In this document: one piece after another, positions 18,366-26,634 of the stretch
Position numbering within the stretch: position 1 is the stretch's first letter
Layout of the letters: each line of letters opens with the position of its first letter
Origin: Saccharibacillus qingshengii
GTDB lineage: Bacteria > Bacillota > Bacilli > Paenibacillales > Paenibacillaceae
Reading direction: 5' to 3'
Assembly: GCF_013185195.1 (NCBI RefSeq)
Contig: NZ_JAAZWC010000020.1
Span: 27,571 to 91,570 of the forward strand
Length of the DNA: 64,000 bases
Program-made: the position numbers and the translations under genes
Notes under the pieces: generated by a model
What the model was told of the DNA's origin: nothing
Database searches by the model: none
Seen by the model: only the letters and a program-made list of their open reading frames with translations

Positions 18366-18400
18366 AAAACGGTTGAATTTTATAAAAGGAGGCGATTTTC

Positions 18401-18763
18401 ATGAAAAAGATCGAATTTTTCGATCCGGCAATGTGCTGTTCTTCCGGTGTATGCGGACCTGCGGTCGATCCGGAGCTGATTCGCATTTCGTCTGTTGTCC
18501 ATAATCTCAAGCAAAAAGGCTATACGGTCGTTCGTTATAACTTGTCCAGTGAAACGGAAGCTTTTATCAATAATGCAGTTGTAGGCAAGCTGCTGAACGA
18601 AGAAGGGCCGGACGTTCTGCCAATCGTGCTGGTTGATGGCGAAGTCGTGCATCGGCAACAGTATCCGACGAACGAAGAGTTAAGCGCTTGGACCGGAATG
18701 TCCGAACAGGAATTGATCTCCAAGCCCCGGATGCGTCTGGAGTTAAATGTAAAAGCGAAATAA
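18401..18763 (+). CDS. arsD: ArsD arsenite metallochaperone
   Basis: 120 residues, ATG 18401 behind AAAGGAGG. The N-terminal metalloid site Cys12-Cys13-Cys18 (DPAMCCSSGVCGP) is intact; the extra C-terminal vicinal cysteine pairs of the R773 protein are absent, as in many short ArsD. Thioredoxin-like fold; delivers As(III) to ArsA and weakly represses in some systems. It precedes arsA by 13 bp, the usual order. Confidence 0.95.
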   Translation: MKKIEFFDPAMCCSSGVCGPAVDPELIRISSVVHNLKQKGYTVVRYNLSSETEAFINNAVVGKLLNEEGPDVLPIVLVDGEVVHRQQYPTNEELSAWTGMSEQELISKPRMRLELNVKAK

Positions 18764-18776
18764 GGAGGCATACAAG

Positions 18777-20546
18777 ATGAGCACCCTTTTTCAACCGCAA
18801 GCTATGGAATGGACGCCGTACTTGTTTTTTACCGGTAAAGGTGGCGTAGGGAAAACGTCTACCGCTTCAGCTACGGCCGTCGTTCTGGCAGATCTGGGCA
18901 AAAAAGTGCTGCTTGTCAGTACCGATCCCGCTTCCAATTTACAGGATGTATTCGATATGGAGCTTGGCAATCAGCCGCTGCCCGTTCACGGCGTACCGAA
19001 TCTGGATGTGGCCAATCTCGACCCGGAAGCGGCGGCTCAAGCGTACAAACGCAGCACGATCGAACCGTATCGGGGCAAGCTGCCGGATGCGGTACTCGCC
19101 ACGATGGAAGAACAGATGTCGGGGGCATGTACGGTCGAGATTGCGGCTTTTAACGAATTTTCGACGCTGTTGACCGATCCGGCGATTCAGCATAAATATG
19201 ACCATATCGTATTCGACACTGCGCCGACCGGGCATACGCTCAGGCTGCTTCAACTGCCTATGGCCTGGAGTGGTTTTCTGGACGAAAGTACGCACGGCGC
19301 GGCTTGTCTCGGTCCACTGGCTGGATTGGACGGCAAAAAGTCGCTGTACAAAGAAGCGGTTCGGACATTGGCCGATGCTTCATTGACGACGCTGCTGCTC
19401 GTGACGCGCCCCGATCGTTCTCCGATTCGGGAAGCGGCCCGAACGTCGCATGAGTTGAGAGAAATCGGCATGAACCATCAATACCTGATCGTAAACGGCA
19501 GATTGACCGATCCGCTCCCCGGTGATGCGGTCGCTTTGGCTTACGCGGCCCGTCAACGCAAAGCGCTGGACGATCAGCCGGAATCGCTCAAGACGCTGCC
19601 CCATTTCGAGATTCCGCTGTCTCCTTTTAACGTTACCGGTCTGGACCGGTTGAGAGAACTGTTAACAACCGGAAGTCGGCAGATTATCGATCCTGTCGGG
19701 GATACGAATGAGAACGACGCACTTCTGGATCTCAAAGGGATGGTCGATCATCTGGAGCAGACCGGTAGCCGGATCATTTTTACGATGGGCAAAGGCGGGG
19801 TTGGCAAAACGACGGTGGCGGCTAGCGTTGCACTGGAATTGGCGGAACGCGGGCATAAGGTGCATCTGAGCACGACCGATCCGGCTGCGCATCTAAATGA
19901 ATGGATCGAGCAGGACATTCCGCGATTGACCTTGAGTCGGATCGATCCCAAAGTCGAAATCGAGAACTATCAGCAAGAGATGATGTCGCAGCAGAACCAT
20001 CTGGATGAAGAAAGTCTGGCTTATCTCGAAGAAGATCTCAAGTCGCCTTGTACCGAAGAGATCGCGATTTTCCGCGCGTTTGCTGAATTGGTTCAACGGA
20101 GCCAAGATGAGATCGTCGTGATCGATACCGCACCGACGGGTCATACACTCCTGCTGCTCGATGCATCCAATGAATATCACAAAGAGATTGAACGCTCTAC
20201 GCTGGTGATGCCGGATTCGGTTCGTCAGCTGCTGCCGCGTCTACGTAATCCGCAAGAAACGAGTGTACTGATCATCACTTTGGCGGAAGCAACTCCTTAC
20301 TATGAAGCGATCCGTCTGCAAGAAGACCTTCAGCGGGCCCATATTCCGGTCAAAGGATGGGTTATCAATCAGAGTCTAGCCGCTACCGGGACCCAAGATC
20401 CGGTGCTTGGCGGACGTTCGGCAGCCGAAGCCCAGTGGACGCGCAAGATCGAAGCCGCATCGGGCAGAAGTTGTGCGCTGATTCCCTGGACCTCGGCCGA
20501 ACTCAGCGGAGCCCGCAAACTGCGGCAATTGATTCACCATATCTAA
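18777..20546 (+). CDS. arsA: ArsA arsenite-activated ATPase
   Basis: 589 residues, ATG 18777 behind AAGGAGG. Two homologous halves, each with a deviant Walker A (GKGGVGKTSTA near residue 23; GKGGVGKTTVA near 340) and a DTAPTGHT switch. The three arsenite-binding cysteines of the R773 enzyme are all represented: Cys118 (MSGACTVE), Cys177 (GAACLGPL) and Cys425 (SPCTEE). Takes As(III) from ArsD and powers export through ArsB. Full length. Confidence 0.96.
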   Translation: MSTLFQPQAMEWTPYLFFTGKGGVGKTSTASATAVVLADLGKKVLLVSTDPASNLQDVFDMELGNQPLPVHGVPNLDVANLDPEAAAQAYKRSTIEPYRGKLPDAVLATMEEQMSGACTVEIAAFNEFSTLLTDPAIQHKYDHIVFDTAPTGHTLRLLQLPMAWSGFLDESTHGAACLGPLAGLDGKKSLYKEAVRTLADASLTTLLLVTRPDRSPIREAARTSHELREIGMNHQYLIVNGRLTDPLPGDAVALAYAARQRKALDDQPESLKTLPHFEIPLSPFNVTGLDRLRELLTTGSRQIIDPVGDTNENDALLDLKGMVDHLEQTGSRIIFTMGKGGVGKTTVAASVALELAERGHKVHLSTTDPAAHLNEWIEQDIPRLTLSRIDPKVEIENYQQEMMSQQNHLDEESLAYLEEDLKSPCTEEIAIFRAFAELVQRSQDEIVVIDTAPTGHTLLLLDASNEYHKEIERSTLVMPDSVRQLLPRLRNPQETSVLIITLAEATPYYEAIRLQEDLQRAHIPVKGWVINQSLAATGTQDPVLGGRSAAEAQWTRKIEAASGRSCALIPWTSAELSGARKLRQLIHHI

Positions 20547-20571
20547 ATTCCAAGTGGAAGGATGAGCCATT

Positions 20572-20850
20572 ATGATGATTACCGATCTGGCCAAGACTTA
20601 TATTCAAGAAGCCATGAACCAAAACGGCGTATCCACGCTGCGGGTATTTTCCGGAGGAGCAGGCTGCTGTGGTCCCAGTTACCAATTGGCGCTGGGCGAG
20701 CCGGAAGCCGGAGACCGGATTGAGCAGATCAATGATCTTCAAGTCGCGTACGAACCTGAAGTGGCGGATCAAGTGACTGCGATAACGCTGGATCTGATTC
20801 AAGACGAGCAGGGTGCAGGCTTGGTATTCAAAGGCGCAAGCGGCTGCTGA
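20572..20850 (+). CDS. HesB-like (A-type Fe-S carrier-like) small protein in the ars operon
   Basis: 92 residues, ATG 20572, 25 bp after arsA and behind GGAAGGATG. Resembles the HesB-related family in which one member form carries selenocysteine: LRVFSGGAGCCGPSYQLALGEP and a C-terminal FKGASGC. It keeps a vicinal Cys pair about residues 27-28 and a terminal Cys, which could hold an Fe-S cluster or As(III). Position between arsA and a phosphatase-like gene in the same operon suggests a role in arsenic handling, for example repairing or buffering Fe-S proteins, but this is inference. Confidence 0.78.
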   Translation: MMITDLAKTYIQEAMNQNGVSTLRVFSGGAGCCGPSYQLALGEPEAGDRIEQINDLQVAYEPEVADQVTAITLDLIQDEQGAGLVFKGASGC

Positions 20851-20883
20851 AATCAAATTTTCGAAGAATAGGTGGTATTCAAA

Positions 20884-21327
20884 ATGACGAAAACATATCA
20901 GCAATTAGTGGAACCTTATATTTATCTGGGCGGCGCAGCCGATGTCGAGCAGATGATTACCGAGGAGCATTGCGAGGTCATCGTTGATCTACGCGAAGAA
21001 GCGACAGAGATTGCGTATCAGAGTCCCGATCGTCAAGTGGAATGGATTCAGATTGCGCTCGATGATCATGCACGTACCACGCAGGAAGACGTATTCAAGC
21101 AAGCGATCGATCAGGTTGTAGCCAGCAGCGAGCAGGGCAAAAAGGTCGGATTCCACTGCGGCGGCGGCAAAGGCCGTACAGGCGCTGTTGCGATCGGCAC
21201 GCTGCTTGCTCTGGGCAAAGCGAATACGCTGGCCGAAGCCGAGCAGATGGCCAAAGATATTCGTCCGGTCATCTCGATCAAAGACACGCAGCGCGAAGCG
21301 CTTCAGCGCATTTTCCCGAACGCCTGA
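20884..21327 (+). CDS. Dual-specificity/tyrosine phosphatase-like protein in the ars operon
   Basis: 147 residues from ATG 20884 (AGGTGG upstream); a start at 20872 is possible but has no ribosome site. Cys-based phosphatase P-loop HCGGGKGRTG (HCx5R(T/S)) with a conserved general-acid region upstream (DDHARTTQED). The fold suits arsenate or phosphoprotein chemistry: LMW- and Cdc25-like phosphatases have become arsenate reductases elsewhere. In this operon it could be a second arsenate-active enzyme, or act on arseno-metabolites such as 1-arseno-3-phosphoglycerate; neither is demonstrated by sequence. Last gene before a strong terminator. Confidence 0.82.
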   Translation: MTKTYQQLVEPYIYLGGAADVEQMITEEHCEVIVDLREEATEIAYQSPDRQVEWIQIALDDHARTTQEDVFKQAIDQVVASSEQGKKVGFHCGGGKGRTGAVAIGTLLALGKANTLAEAEQMAKDIRPVISIKDTQREALQRIFPNA

Positions 21328-21373
21328 TTCGGGGCTACAGCAGTATGTATCCGATCGTTCAAGCACACTTTAT

Positions 21374-21416
21374 AGATAACCACTCTTTTTGATGAAGAGC
21401 GGTTATCTATTTTTTT
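21374..21416 (+). terminator. Terminator ending the arsR-led operon
   Basis: Arms AGATAACCACTCTT / AAGAGCGGTTATCT (one mismatch), loop about 8 nt, then ATTTTTTTG. Separates the arsRBCDA unit from the MarR-ArsM unit. Confidence 0.88.
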
Positions 21417-21447
21417 GAATCGACACAAATTCTTCTCTAAAAATAAC

Positions 21448-21475
21448 TTGCAATATGCAAATAAAAAGCTATACT
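21448..21475 (+). promoter_or_regulatory. Promoter of the MarR-arsM-arsN unit with overlapping inverted repeat
   Basis: -35 TTGCAA (21448-21453), 16-nt spacer, -10 TATACT (21470-21475). The -35 is part of a palindrome TTGCA-ATA-TGCAA (21448-21460), a likely binding site for the MarR protein encoded immediately downstream (autoregulation, inferred). Confidence 0.68.
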
Positions 21476-21493
21476 GAAATAGAGGTGAGACGC

Positions 21494-21961
21494 ATGGGTA
21501 ACAAAAGAGAACCGTTCCAGATTATGACGCGGCGCTTCGGGTTGTTGAACAAGGTATGCTGCAGCGTGGGCGGTCATGATCTATCGGCAGCGCAAAGTCA
21601 TATTTTATATGAAATAGACTGCCATAACTCTCCGTCGATGCAGCAAGTCGCGGATACTCTCGGTACAGACATTACGACGTTTAGCAGGCAGATTCAGGCG
21701 CTGATCAAAATGGGGCTAATCGAAAAGTCACCGGATACCCGCGATCGGCGGGTATCTGTGCTGTCGTTGACCGATGAAGGCCAACAGGTTGCCCGTACGA
21801 TCGACGAGCAAATGAACAGCTATCTGGATGAAGTATTGTCGTATCTGACTCCATTCGAGCAAGAGACCGTTATGTCCTCGATCCATCTGTTCAACGAAGC
21901 CATGGCCAAGTCCGATCGCTGTTGTCATCCCGTTGTGGAGCCTAAGTCTAAACTTGATTAA
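21494..21961 (+). CDS. MarR family regulator with vicinal cysteine pairs (putative arsenic sensor)
   Basis: 155 residues from ATG 21494 behind GAGGTGAG. Winged-helix MarR fold: SMQQVADTLGTDITTFSRQIQALIKMGLIEK is the helix-turn-helix and DTRDRRVSVLSLTDEGQ the wing. Unusual for MarR: vicinal pairs Cys22-Cys23 (NKVCCSVGG) and Cys143-Cys144 (SDRCCHP), plus Cys43. In a MarR dimer the N- and C-terminal helices interlock, so the pairs could form an inter- or intrasubunit As(III) site. It heads the unit carrying arsM and an arsN-like gene, separate from the ArsR-led operon, and has a palindrome in its own promoter. Sensing of arsenicals is inferred. Confidence 0.88.
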   Translation: MGNKREPFQIMTRRFGLLNKVCCSVGGHDLSAAQSHILYEIDCHNSPSMQQVADTLGTDITTFSRQIQALIKMGLIEKSPDTRDRRVSVLSLTDEGQQVARTIDEQMNSYLDEVLSYLTPFEQETVMSSIHLFNEAMAKSDRCCHPVVEPKSKLD

Positions 21962-22006
21962 TGCAACTTTGTCGAATCATCAATCCTCTTAAAGGAGTGT
22001 TCAATC

Positions 22007-22807
22007 ATGACAGAAGTCCATAAAGATACCATTCGTCAAAATGTACGGGGTCGTTACCAGCAGATCGCGCTTCGGACGGTTCAGCCGGAGTCTTGCTGCG
22101 GGGTCGATCCGGATTATGATCCGGTTCAAGACGTTGATCAAGTGTCTGCGCAAATGGGATACTCGGCCGAGGAGTTGCAATCGGCTCCGATCGGGGCCAA
22201 TCTCGGTTTGGGATGCGGCAATCCGCAGGCTATTGCGGAGTTGAAGCCGGGTGAGACGGTACTCGATCTGGGCAGCGGCGGCGGATTCGACTGCTTCCTG
22301 GCAGCCAGACAGGTAGGCCATACAGGTCGCGTCATCGGAGTGGATATGACACCGGATATGATCTCCAAAGCCCGTCATAACGCGGAAAAAGCACAGAACT
22401 CGATCGTTGATTTTCGATTGGGCGAAATCGAGCATCTGCCGGTGGCCAACGATACGGTAGACGTCATTATCTCGAACTGCGTCATCAACTTGTCTCCGGA
22501 CAAGCAGCAGGTATTCGACGAAGCTTATCGGGTGCTCCGAAGCGGGGGACGGTTGGCGATCTCGGATATCGTGACCACGGCAGAGCTTCCGCCCGAGATC
22601 AAAAGCGATATGCAGGATCTGTACAGCGGGTGTATTTCGGGGGCTTCGTTTATAAAGGAGCTGAGTCATATGTTGGAGCGCAGCGGATTTTCCGAGATCT
22701 CGATTCAGCCCAAAGAAGAATCCAAAAGCTTTATCCGGGACTGGATCCCGGGCGAGCGGATCGACGATTATATCGTTTCTGCTGTTATTCAAGCCATAAA
22801 GCCATAA
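22007..22807 (+). CDS. arsM: Arsenite S-adenosylmethionine methyltransferase
   Basis: 266 residues, ATG 22007 behind AAAGGAG. Class I methyltransferase with SAM motif VLDLGSGGGFDCFLAARQVG and the ArsM signature LGLGCGNPQAIAELKPGE. The cysteines used for As(III) methylation are present: Cys70 (GLGCGNP), Cys158 (SNCVINLSPD) and Cys209 (LYSGCISGA), with an extra pair Cys30-Cys31 (ESCCGVD). Makes methylated, partly volatile arsenicals. The downstream arsN-like gene starts 22 bp after the stop. Confidence 0.95.
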   Translation: MTEVHKDTIRQNVRGRYQQIALRTVQPESCCGVDPDYDPVQDVDQVSAQMGYSAEELQSAPIGANLGLGCGNPQAIAELKPGETVLDLGSGGGFDCFLAARQVGHTGRVIGVDMTPDMISKARHNAEKAQNSIVDFRLGEIEHLPVANDTVDVIISNCVINLSPDKQQVFDEAYRVLRSGGRLAISDIVTTAELPPEIKSDMQDLYSGCISGASFIKELSHMLERSGFSEISIQPKEESKSFIRDWIPGERIDDYIVSAVIQAIKP

Positions 22808-22829
22808 AGTGATAAGGAGGAAGAGAAGG

Positions 22830-23366
22830 ATGCAGAAAATACATTCGGAAGCTTCGTTATGTATTCGCTTCGTTCAGGCAAAAGATCTGGAGGCGGTACT
22901 GCACATCTACAATCAGGGCATCGCAGATCGGATCGCGACGCTGGAGACGGAAGCCAAACCCTTTTCCTATATCGAGGACTGGTTCAACAGCCATCAGGGA
23001 CGTTACGCGGCGCTCGCTGCCGAGCGGCACGGGGAGATTGTCGGCTGGGCGGCGCTCAATCCGTATTCGCAGCGCTGCGCATACGACGGTGTGGCGGATC
23101 TGTCGATCTATGTAAGGCGTGAACATCGCGGCACCGGCGTCGGTACACCGCTGCTGTCGGCTCTTGAAGAACAGGCACGACGTCAGGATTTTCGCAAGAT
23201 CGTCTTGTTTACGTTTCCTTTTAATGAAGCGGGACAGCGTCTCTACCGCAAATCGGGCTACCGGATCGTCGGCACGTTTGAGAAACAGGGCGTGCAGGAC
23301 GGCCGGGAGATCGATGTCATGATTATGGAAAAAAGGTTGGGATCAGGCGAAGACGTACAAGTCTGA
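22830..23366 (+). CDS. arsN: GNAT acetyltransferase, ArsN1/phosphinothricin acetyltransferase type
   Basis: 178 residues; ATG 22830 is chosen (GGAGGAAGAG upstream) over an earlier in-frame start at 22809 overlapping arsM. GNAT fold with acetyl-CoA loop RREHRGTGVGTPLL and the family block LFTFPFNEAGQRLYRKSGYRIVGTFEKQG; the whole is typical of phosphinothricin acetyltransferases (AALNPYSQR, YDGVADLSIYV). In ars clusters such enzymes (ArsN1) acetylate the antibiotic arsinothricin. The specific assignment rests on position after arsM; ordinary Pat/Bar-type activity remains possible. Confidence 0.85.
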   Translation: MQKIHSEASLCIRFVQAKDLEAVLHIYNQGIADRIATLETEAKPFSYIEDWFNSHQGRYAALAAERHGEIVGWAALNPYSQRCAYDGVADLSIYVRREHRGTGVGTPLLSALEEQARRQDFRKIVLFTFPFNEAGQRLYRKSGYRIVGTFEKQGVQDGREIDVMIMEKRLGSGEDVQV

Positions 23367-23427
23367 CGTTGCCGGGATCCGCCCATTGAACTTGTATCGT
23401 GATCTAAAAAGGTAAACGTCCACCCCT

Positions 23428-23461
23428 GCCGCAAACCCCGGGTTTTGCGGTTCTTTTCTTT
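23428..23461 (+). terminator. Terminator after the arsM-arsN unit
   Basis: CCGCAAA-CCC / GGT-TTTGCGG stem followed by TTCTTTTC. Confidence 0.7.
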
Positions 23462-23503
23462 GGGCGCCATCTGTGGAATGATAGGAGGCAAGGAGCTGAG
23501 CGT

Positions 23504-25000
23504 ATGTTTAACGATTTCAGAGCGGATAGCGAGAGTCCCGCTTATATGCAGTTGAAAGGCTATATCGAGACGTTGATCGAGCAGGGGCTGATGCCGCTGC
23601 GCCACAAGCTGCCTTCGACGAGGGAATTGGCCGGACTGCTGGGAGTCAGCCGCACGACGGTCATCAGCGCGTACGAAGCGTTGGAGCGAACCGGCTGGAT
23701 CGAGGCGGTCAAAGGGCGCGGCAATTTCGTTTCCCGGGCCGTGCTGCATTCGGAAGAACCGCCGGGCAGGATCGACTGGAACAGCCGGCTTAGTCCGCAG
23801 GCTTTTTTGTCGGAAGAACTCGACCTGATGAAGCACGGAATCAAATGGGAAAAAGGCATGATCGCCTTCACCAGTATTGCCCCGGACGAGAAGCTGTTCG
23901 ACGTGACCGGGTTCAAACGCGCTTTTCTCGACCGGATCTCGCTTGAAGGTGACGTGCTGCTGAATTACGGCTACGCCCAGGGATACCGGCCGCTGATCCA
24001 GTATCTGACGAACTATATGCGCAGCAAAGGCGTCGAGGCGGCAGACAAAGACATTCTGATTACGAACGGGTTTACGGAAGGGTTCGATCTGATGCTGACG
24101 GCGATCCGGCGGCGCAGCGGACGTATTCTGTGCGAGAATCCGACCCATCAAACGGCGATCAAGATGATGAAACTGCACGGTTTCGAACCGGTTGGCGTTA
24201 CGCTGGAGCAGGACGGCCTGAATATGGACGAACTGCGTCGGACACTTGACGAAGGAGGGTTCGATCTGGCTTATCTGACGCCCTCCTATCACAATCCGAC
24301 GGGAATCGTCACTTCGCCCGAGAAACGGATGGAGCTGCTGCGTCTGCTCGGCGAGCACGAAGTGCCGGTCGTGGAAGACGGCTTCAACGAAGAGCTGCGC
24401 TATTCCGGTGCCCATGCCGCGCCCCTGATCGCCTGCGCCGGAACCGGGAACTCGGTCGCTTATATCGGCAGTTTCTCGAAAATTCTGTTCCCCGGGCTCC
24501 GGGTCGGCTGGATCATGGCGGATCGCGGATTGATCGGCTATCTCGAAAGTCTGAAACGAGCCAGAACCATCCATACGTCCACGATCGATCAGGCCGTTTT
24601 GTTTCAATATCTGCATAACGGGAACTTCGAACGTTATCTCAAACGGGCGCGAACCGAATACAAGCGCAAGTATGAACTTGCGGTTCGCGGCTGCCGGGAC
24701 TACATTCCGATGAAACGGATGAGCGGAGAAGGTGGTCTGCATGTCTTCGTCGAATTGGACGATCGCTTGGATGCCCGGGCGGTGCTTGAGGACTGCCGGC
24801 TGCGCGGAGTCGTATTTACGCCCGGGGATATCTTTTTTACAGATGGCCAAGGCCGGAATACGCTGCGAATCGGCTTCTCCCGTGTGCCGGAAGACCGGAT
24901 CGAGGAAGGGCTTAGGGCGATCGGGATTGTCGTACAAGAGCACATGGCAGCTGCGGCGGCCAAGCCGCTGCCGGGAAAGGAAGGAACTACGCATGAATAA
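23504..25000 (+). CDS. MocR-type regulator: GntR winged helix fused to PLP aminotransferase domain
   Basis: 498 residues, ATG 23504 with AGGAGGCAAGG region upstream. N-terminal GntR helix-turn-helix (LPSTRELAGLLGVSRTTVISAYEALERTGW, residues about 35-65), then a fold-type I aminotransferase domain with the NPTG motif (SYHNPTG), and SFSKILFPGLRVGW carrying the PLP Lys. MocR proteins use bound PLP as a sensor and usually regulate vitamin B6, GABA or amino-acid genes. The following lipoprotein gene overlaps its end by 8 bp, so they are co-transcribed; the target genes are not evident here. Confidence 0.94.
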   Translation: MFNDFRADSESPAYMQLKGYIETLIEQGLMPLRHKLPSTRELAGLLGVSRTTVISAYEALERTGWIEAVKGRGNFVSRAVLHSEEPPGRIDWNSRLSPQAFLSEELDLMKHGIKWEKGMIAFTSIAPDEKLFDVTGFKRAFLDRISLEGDVLLNYGYAQGYRPLIQYLTNYMRSKGVEAADKDILITNGFTEGFDLMLTAIRRRSGRILCENPTHQTAIKMMKLHGFEPVGVTLEQDGLNMDELRRTLDEGGFDLAYLTPSYHNPTGIVTSPEKRMELLRLLGEHEVPVVEDGFNEELRYSGAHAAPLIACAGTGNSVAYIGSFSKILFPGLRVGWIMADRGLIGYLESLKRARTIHTSTIDQAVLFQYLHNGNFERYLKRARTEYKRKYELAVRGCRDYIPMKRMSGEGGLHVFVELDDRLDARAVLEDCRLRGVVFTPGDIFFTDGQGRNTLRIGFSRVPEDRIEEGLRAIGIVVQEHMAAAAAKPLPGKEGTTHE

Positions 25001-25841
25001 ACGGAATCGACGGCAAGCGGAGAATCCGGCAGGAAAGCCGGCTCTCTCTTATATGAAGCACAAAGATTCGCGTCCGCGGGCCGGCGAATCGCGGCTGCTC
25101 AAGTGGGGCGCAGCCGTGGTGATGCTGGGCTGCATCCTGCTGCTTGGAGGCTGTATTCGGTTCGGTCCGCAGGCGGACGAAATGGCCGATACCTCTGCCG
25201 GGGATACGGAGCAGAGCAAGCAGCAAACTTCTTCCGCCGGGCAGCCCGAGGCTTCGCCTTCCGGCGAAGCCTCGGATACGCAGACGGAAGATCCATCCGC
25301 CGCTTCGCCTTCTGACGAAACGGCAGAGGAAGAGAACGATGAATCGACCGATTCGAAGCAGGCAGAGTCTGCTTCGGATGCGGCGGACGACGAACCGGCG
25401 GCGGACCGGATCGAAATCGAAGTGACGCGCGACGATACCGAACGTACCGTCCGGTTCGATCTGCAGCGTCTGCCGTCCGGTTATTCGCTTGCCGGTCTGA
25501 CCTGGGAACCCGATGCCGCTGCGCAAGAGATACTTCCGTCGGGAACGTCTGCGCCAGAAGTGCCGGCCGACCCACCAGCAGCCGAATCCGCAGTCGAAAC
25601 GAAGCGCATAACGGCGACTTACCAAGATGCGGTGATCGCGGGCGAAGCCGAGACGGAAGGGTTTTTCATCGACGAAGACGGTCAGCGAATCGGCTACCGG
25701 TACGGCGAAGCCGAAGCGGGGCAGGCGGGATCGGCAAGTCTTGAATTCCGAGACGCGGAAGGAAGCAGCCGCATTTGGACCGGGCGAATTACGCTTGGAA
25801 CCGCGCCGGCCGAAGAGGAATCGGCGGATACGCCCGGCTGA
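24993..25841 (+). CDS. Predicted lipoprotein of unknown function with acidic low-complexity linker
   Basis: 282 residues from ATG 24993 (GGAAGGAA upstream), overlapping the MocR gene by 8 bp. After a long basic N-terminus (about 30 residues rich in R/K), a hydrophobic segment ends in a lipobox (LLLGGC, Cys about residue 50). Then a long S/E/D/A-rich stretch to about residue 140, and a beta-rich C-terminal domain (IEIEVTRDDTERTVRFDLQRLPSG). I do not recognise the family. The long pre-lipobox region is unusual; a later in-frame start would shorten it but none has a better ribosome site. Confidence 0.72.
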   Translation: MNKRNRRQAENPAGKPALSYMKHKDSRPRAGESRLLKWGAAVVMLGCILLLGGCIRFGPQADEMADTSAGDTEQSKQQTSSAGQPEASPSGEASDTQTEDPSAASPSDETAEEENDESTDSKQAESASDAADDEPAADRIEIEVTRDDTERTVRFDLQRLPSGYSLAGLTWEPDAAAQEILPSGTSAPEVPADPPAAESAVETKRITATYQDAVIAGEAETEGFFIDEDGQRIGYRYGEAEAGQAGSASLEFRDAEGSSRIWTGRITLGTAPAEEESADTPG

Positions 25842-25850
25842 ACGGATTCG

Positions 25851-25877
25851 GATCGGGGCTTGTTCCCCGGTCTTTTT
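25851..25877 (+). terminator. Terminator after the lipoprotein gene
   Basis: GATCGGGG / CCCCGGTC stem (one T-G pair), 6-nt loop, TTTTT. It lies in the 249-bp gap before the HPr-like gene; no other feature was recognised in that gap. Confidence 0.75.
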
Positions 25878-26090
25878 GCTGTCGTTTCAAGCGGGGACAA
25901 AGTGGATAAACATTCAATAAACCGCTTGGGCAGAACTTCACCCGCCGTCTTACGGTCCTGCGTTAAATTTCGGCTTCAACAAACCGATATAGAAGAAGCG
26001 GGAGCAGCCGGATTCCAGAGCGGATCGGACTGTTTTATCCTAAAATTTGGAAGCGTTATCAGGTTATCACGGAAAAAAGGGGACCCATCT

Positions 26091-26366
26091 ATGAGAGTGC
26101 ATGAATTTATGATCAAAACGGATTTCGATCGCGACGAACTGCTGCAGATTTCTTCGCAGGCTTCCCAGTTCGCCTCGGATATCAAGCTTACTTTCGGAGA
26201 CGAAAACAACCAGCGCATTGTCGATGTCAAAAGTCTGCTCGGTATGATGCTGCTTCCGATTCACAGCGGCAGCACGGTACGGATCAGCGCACGCGGACAA
26301 GACGAATTGGAAGCGCTGGAATATATGTGCGGCTTGTTTCAACATCACGGCTGTGCCCCCCATTAA
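26091..26366 (+). CDS. HPr/Crh-like protein lacking the PTS histidine
   Basis: 91 residues from ATG 26091 (AAAAAAGGGG upstream). Matches the HPr fold: SSQASQFASDIKLTFG for helix 1/strand 2 and VDVKSLLGMMLLPIHSGSTVRISARGQDELEAL for the regulatory-Ser helix and helix 3. The catalytic loop IHARPA of HPr is replaced (FDRDELLQI), so no His15 for sugar phosphotransfer; Ser48 is at the place of HPr/Crh Ser46, the HPr kinase target. This is the pattern of Crh, a CcpA co-effector, though it is more divergent. Stand-alone gene. Confidence 0.8.
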   Translation: MRVHEFMIKTDFDRDELLQISSQASQFASDIKLTFGDENNQRIVDVKSLLGMMLLPIHSGSTVRISARGQDELEALEYMCGLFQHHGCAPH

Positions 26367-26476
26367 AAGAGAATCGCGAAGCGCCGAAGTATCCCGGATC
26401 GTGATCCGGCAGGCGCAGTTTGGCGTCGGCACAGCGGCAATTCGGTCTGCCGACACAAACTTCGGGATAAATCGAG

Positions 26477-26509
26477 AACCCGACGCTCCGCAAAGGGCGC
26501 CGGGTTTTT
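26477..26509 (+). terminator. Terminator after the HPr-like gene
   Basis: AACCCG-A-CGC / GCG-C-CGGGTT stem followed by TTTTTG. Confidence 0.7.
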
Positions 26510-26634
26510 GCGTCCGCTTGCCCTGCCTTTGCGTACCGCGCATAACAAACGCTGCCGAAAATGCCGATATTGGCTTATAGCAGAACGGCCGTCATATTGG
26601 CGAAACGGACCGATCCGGGAGGAGTTCAATCATC

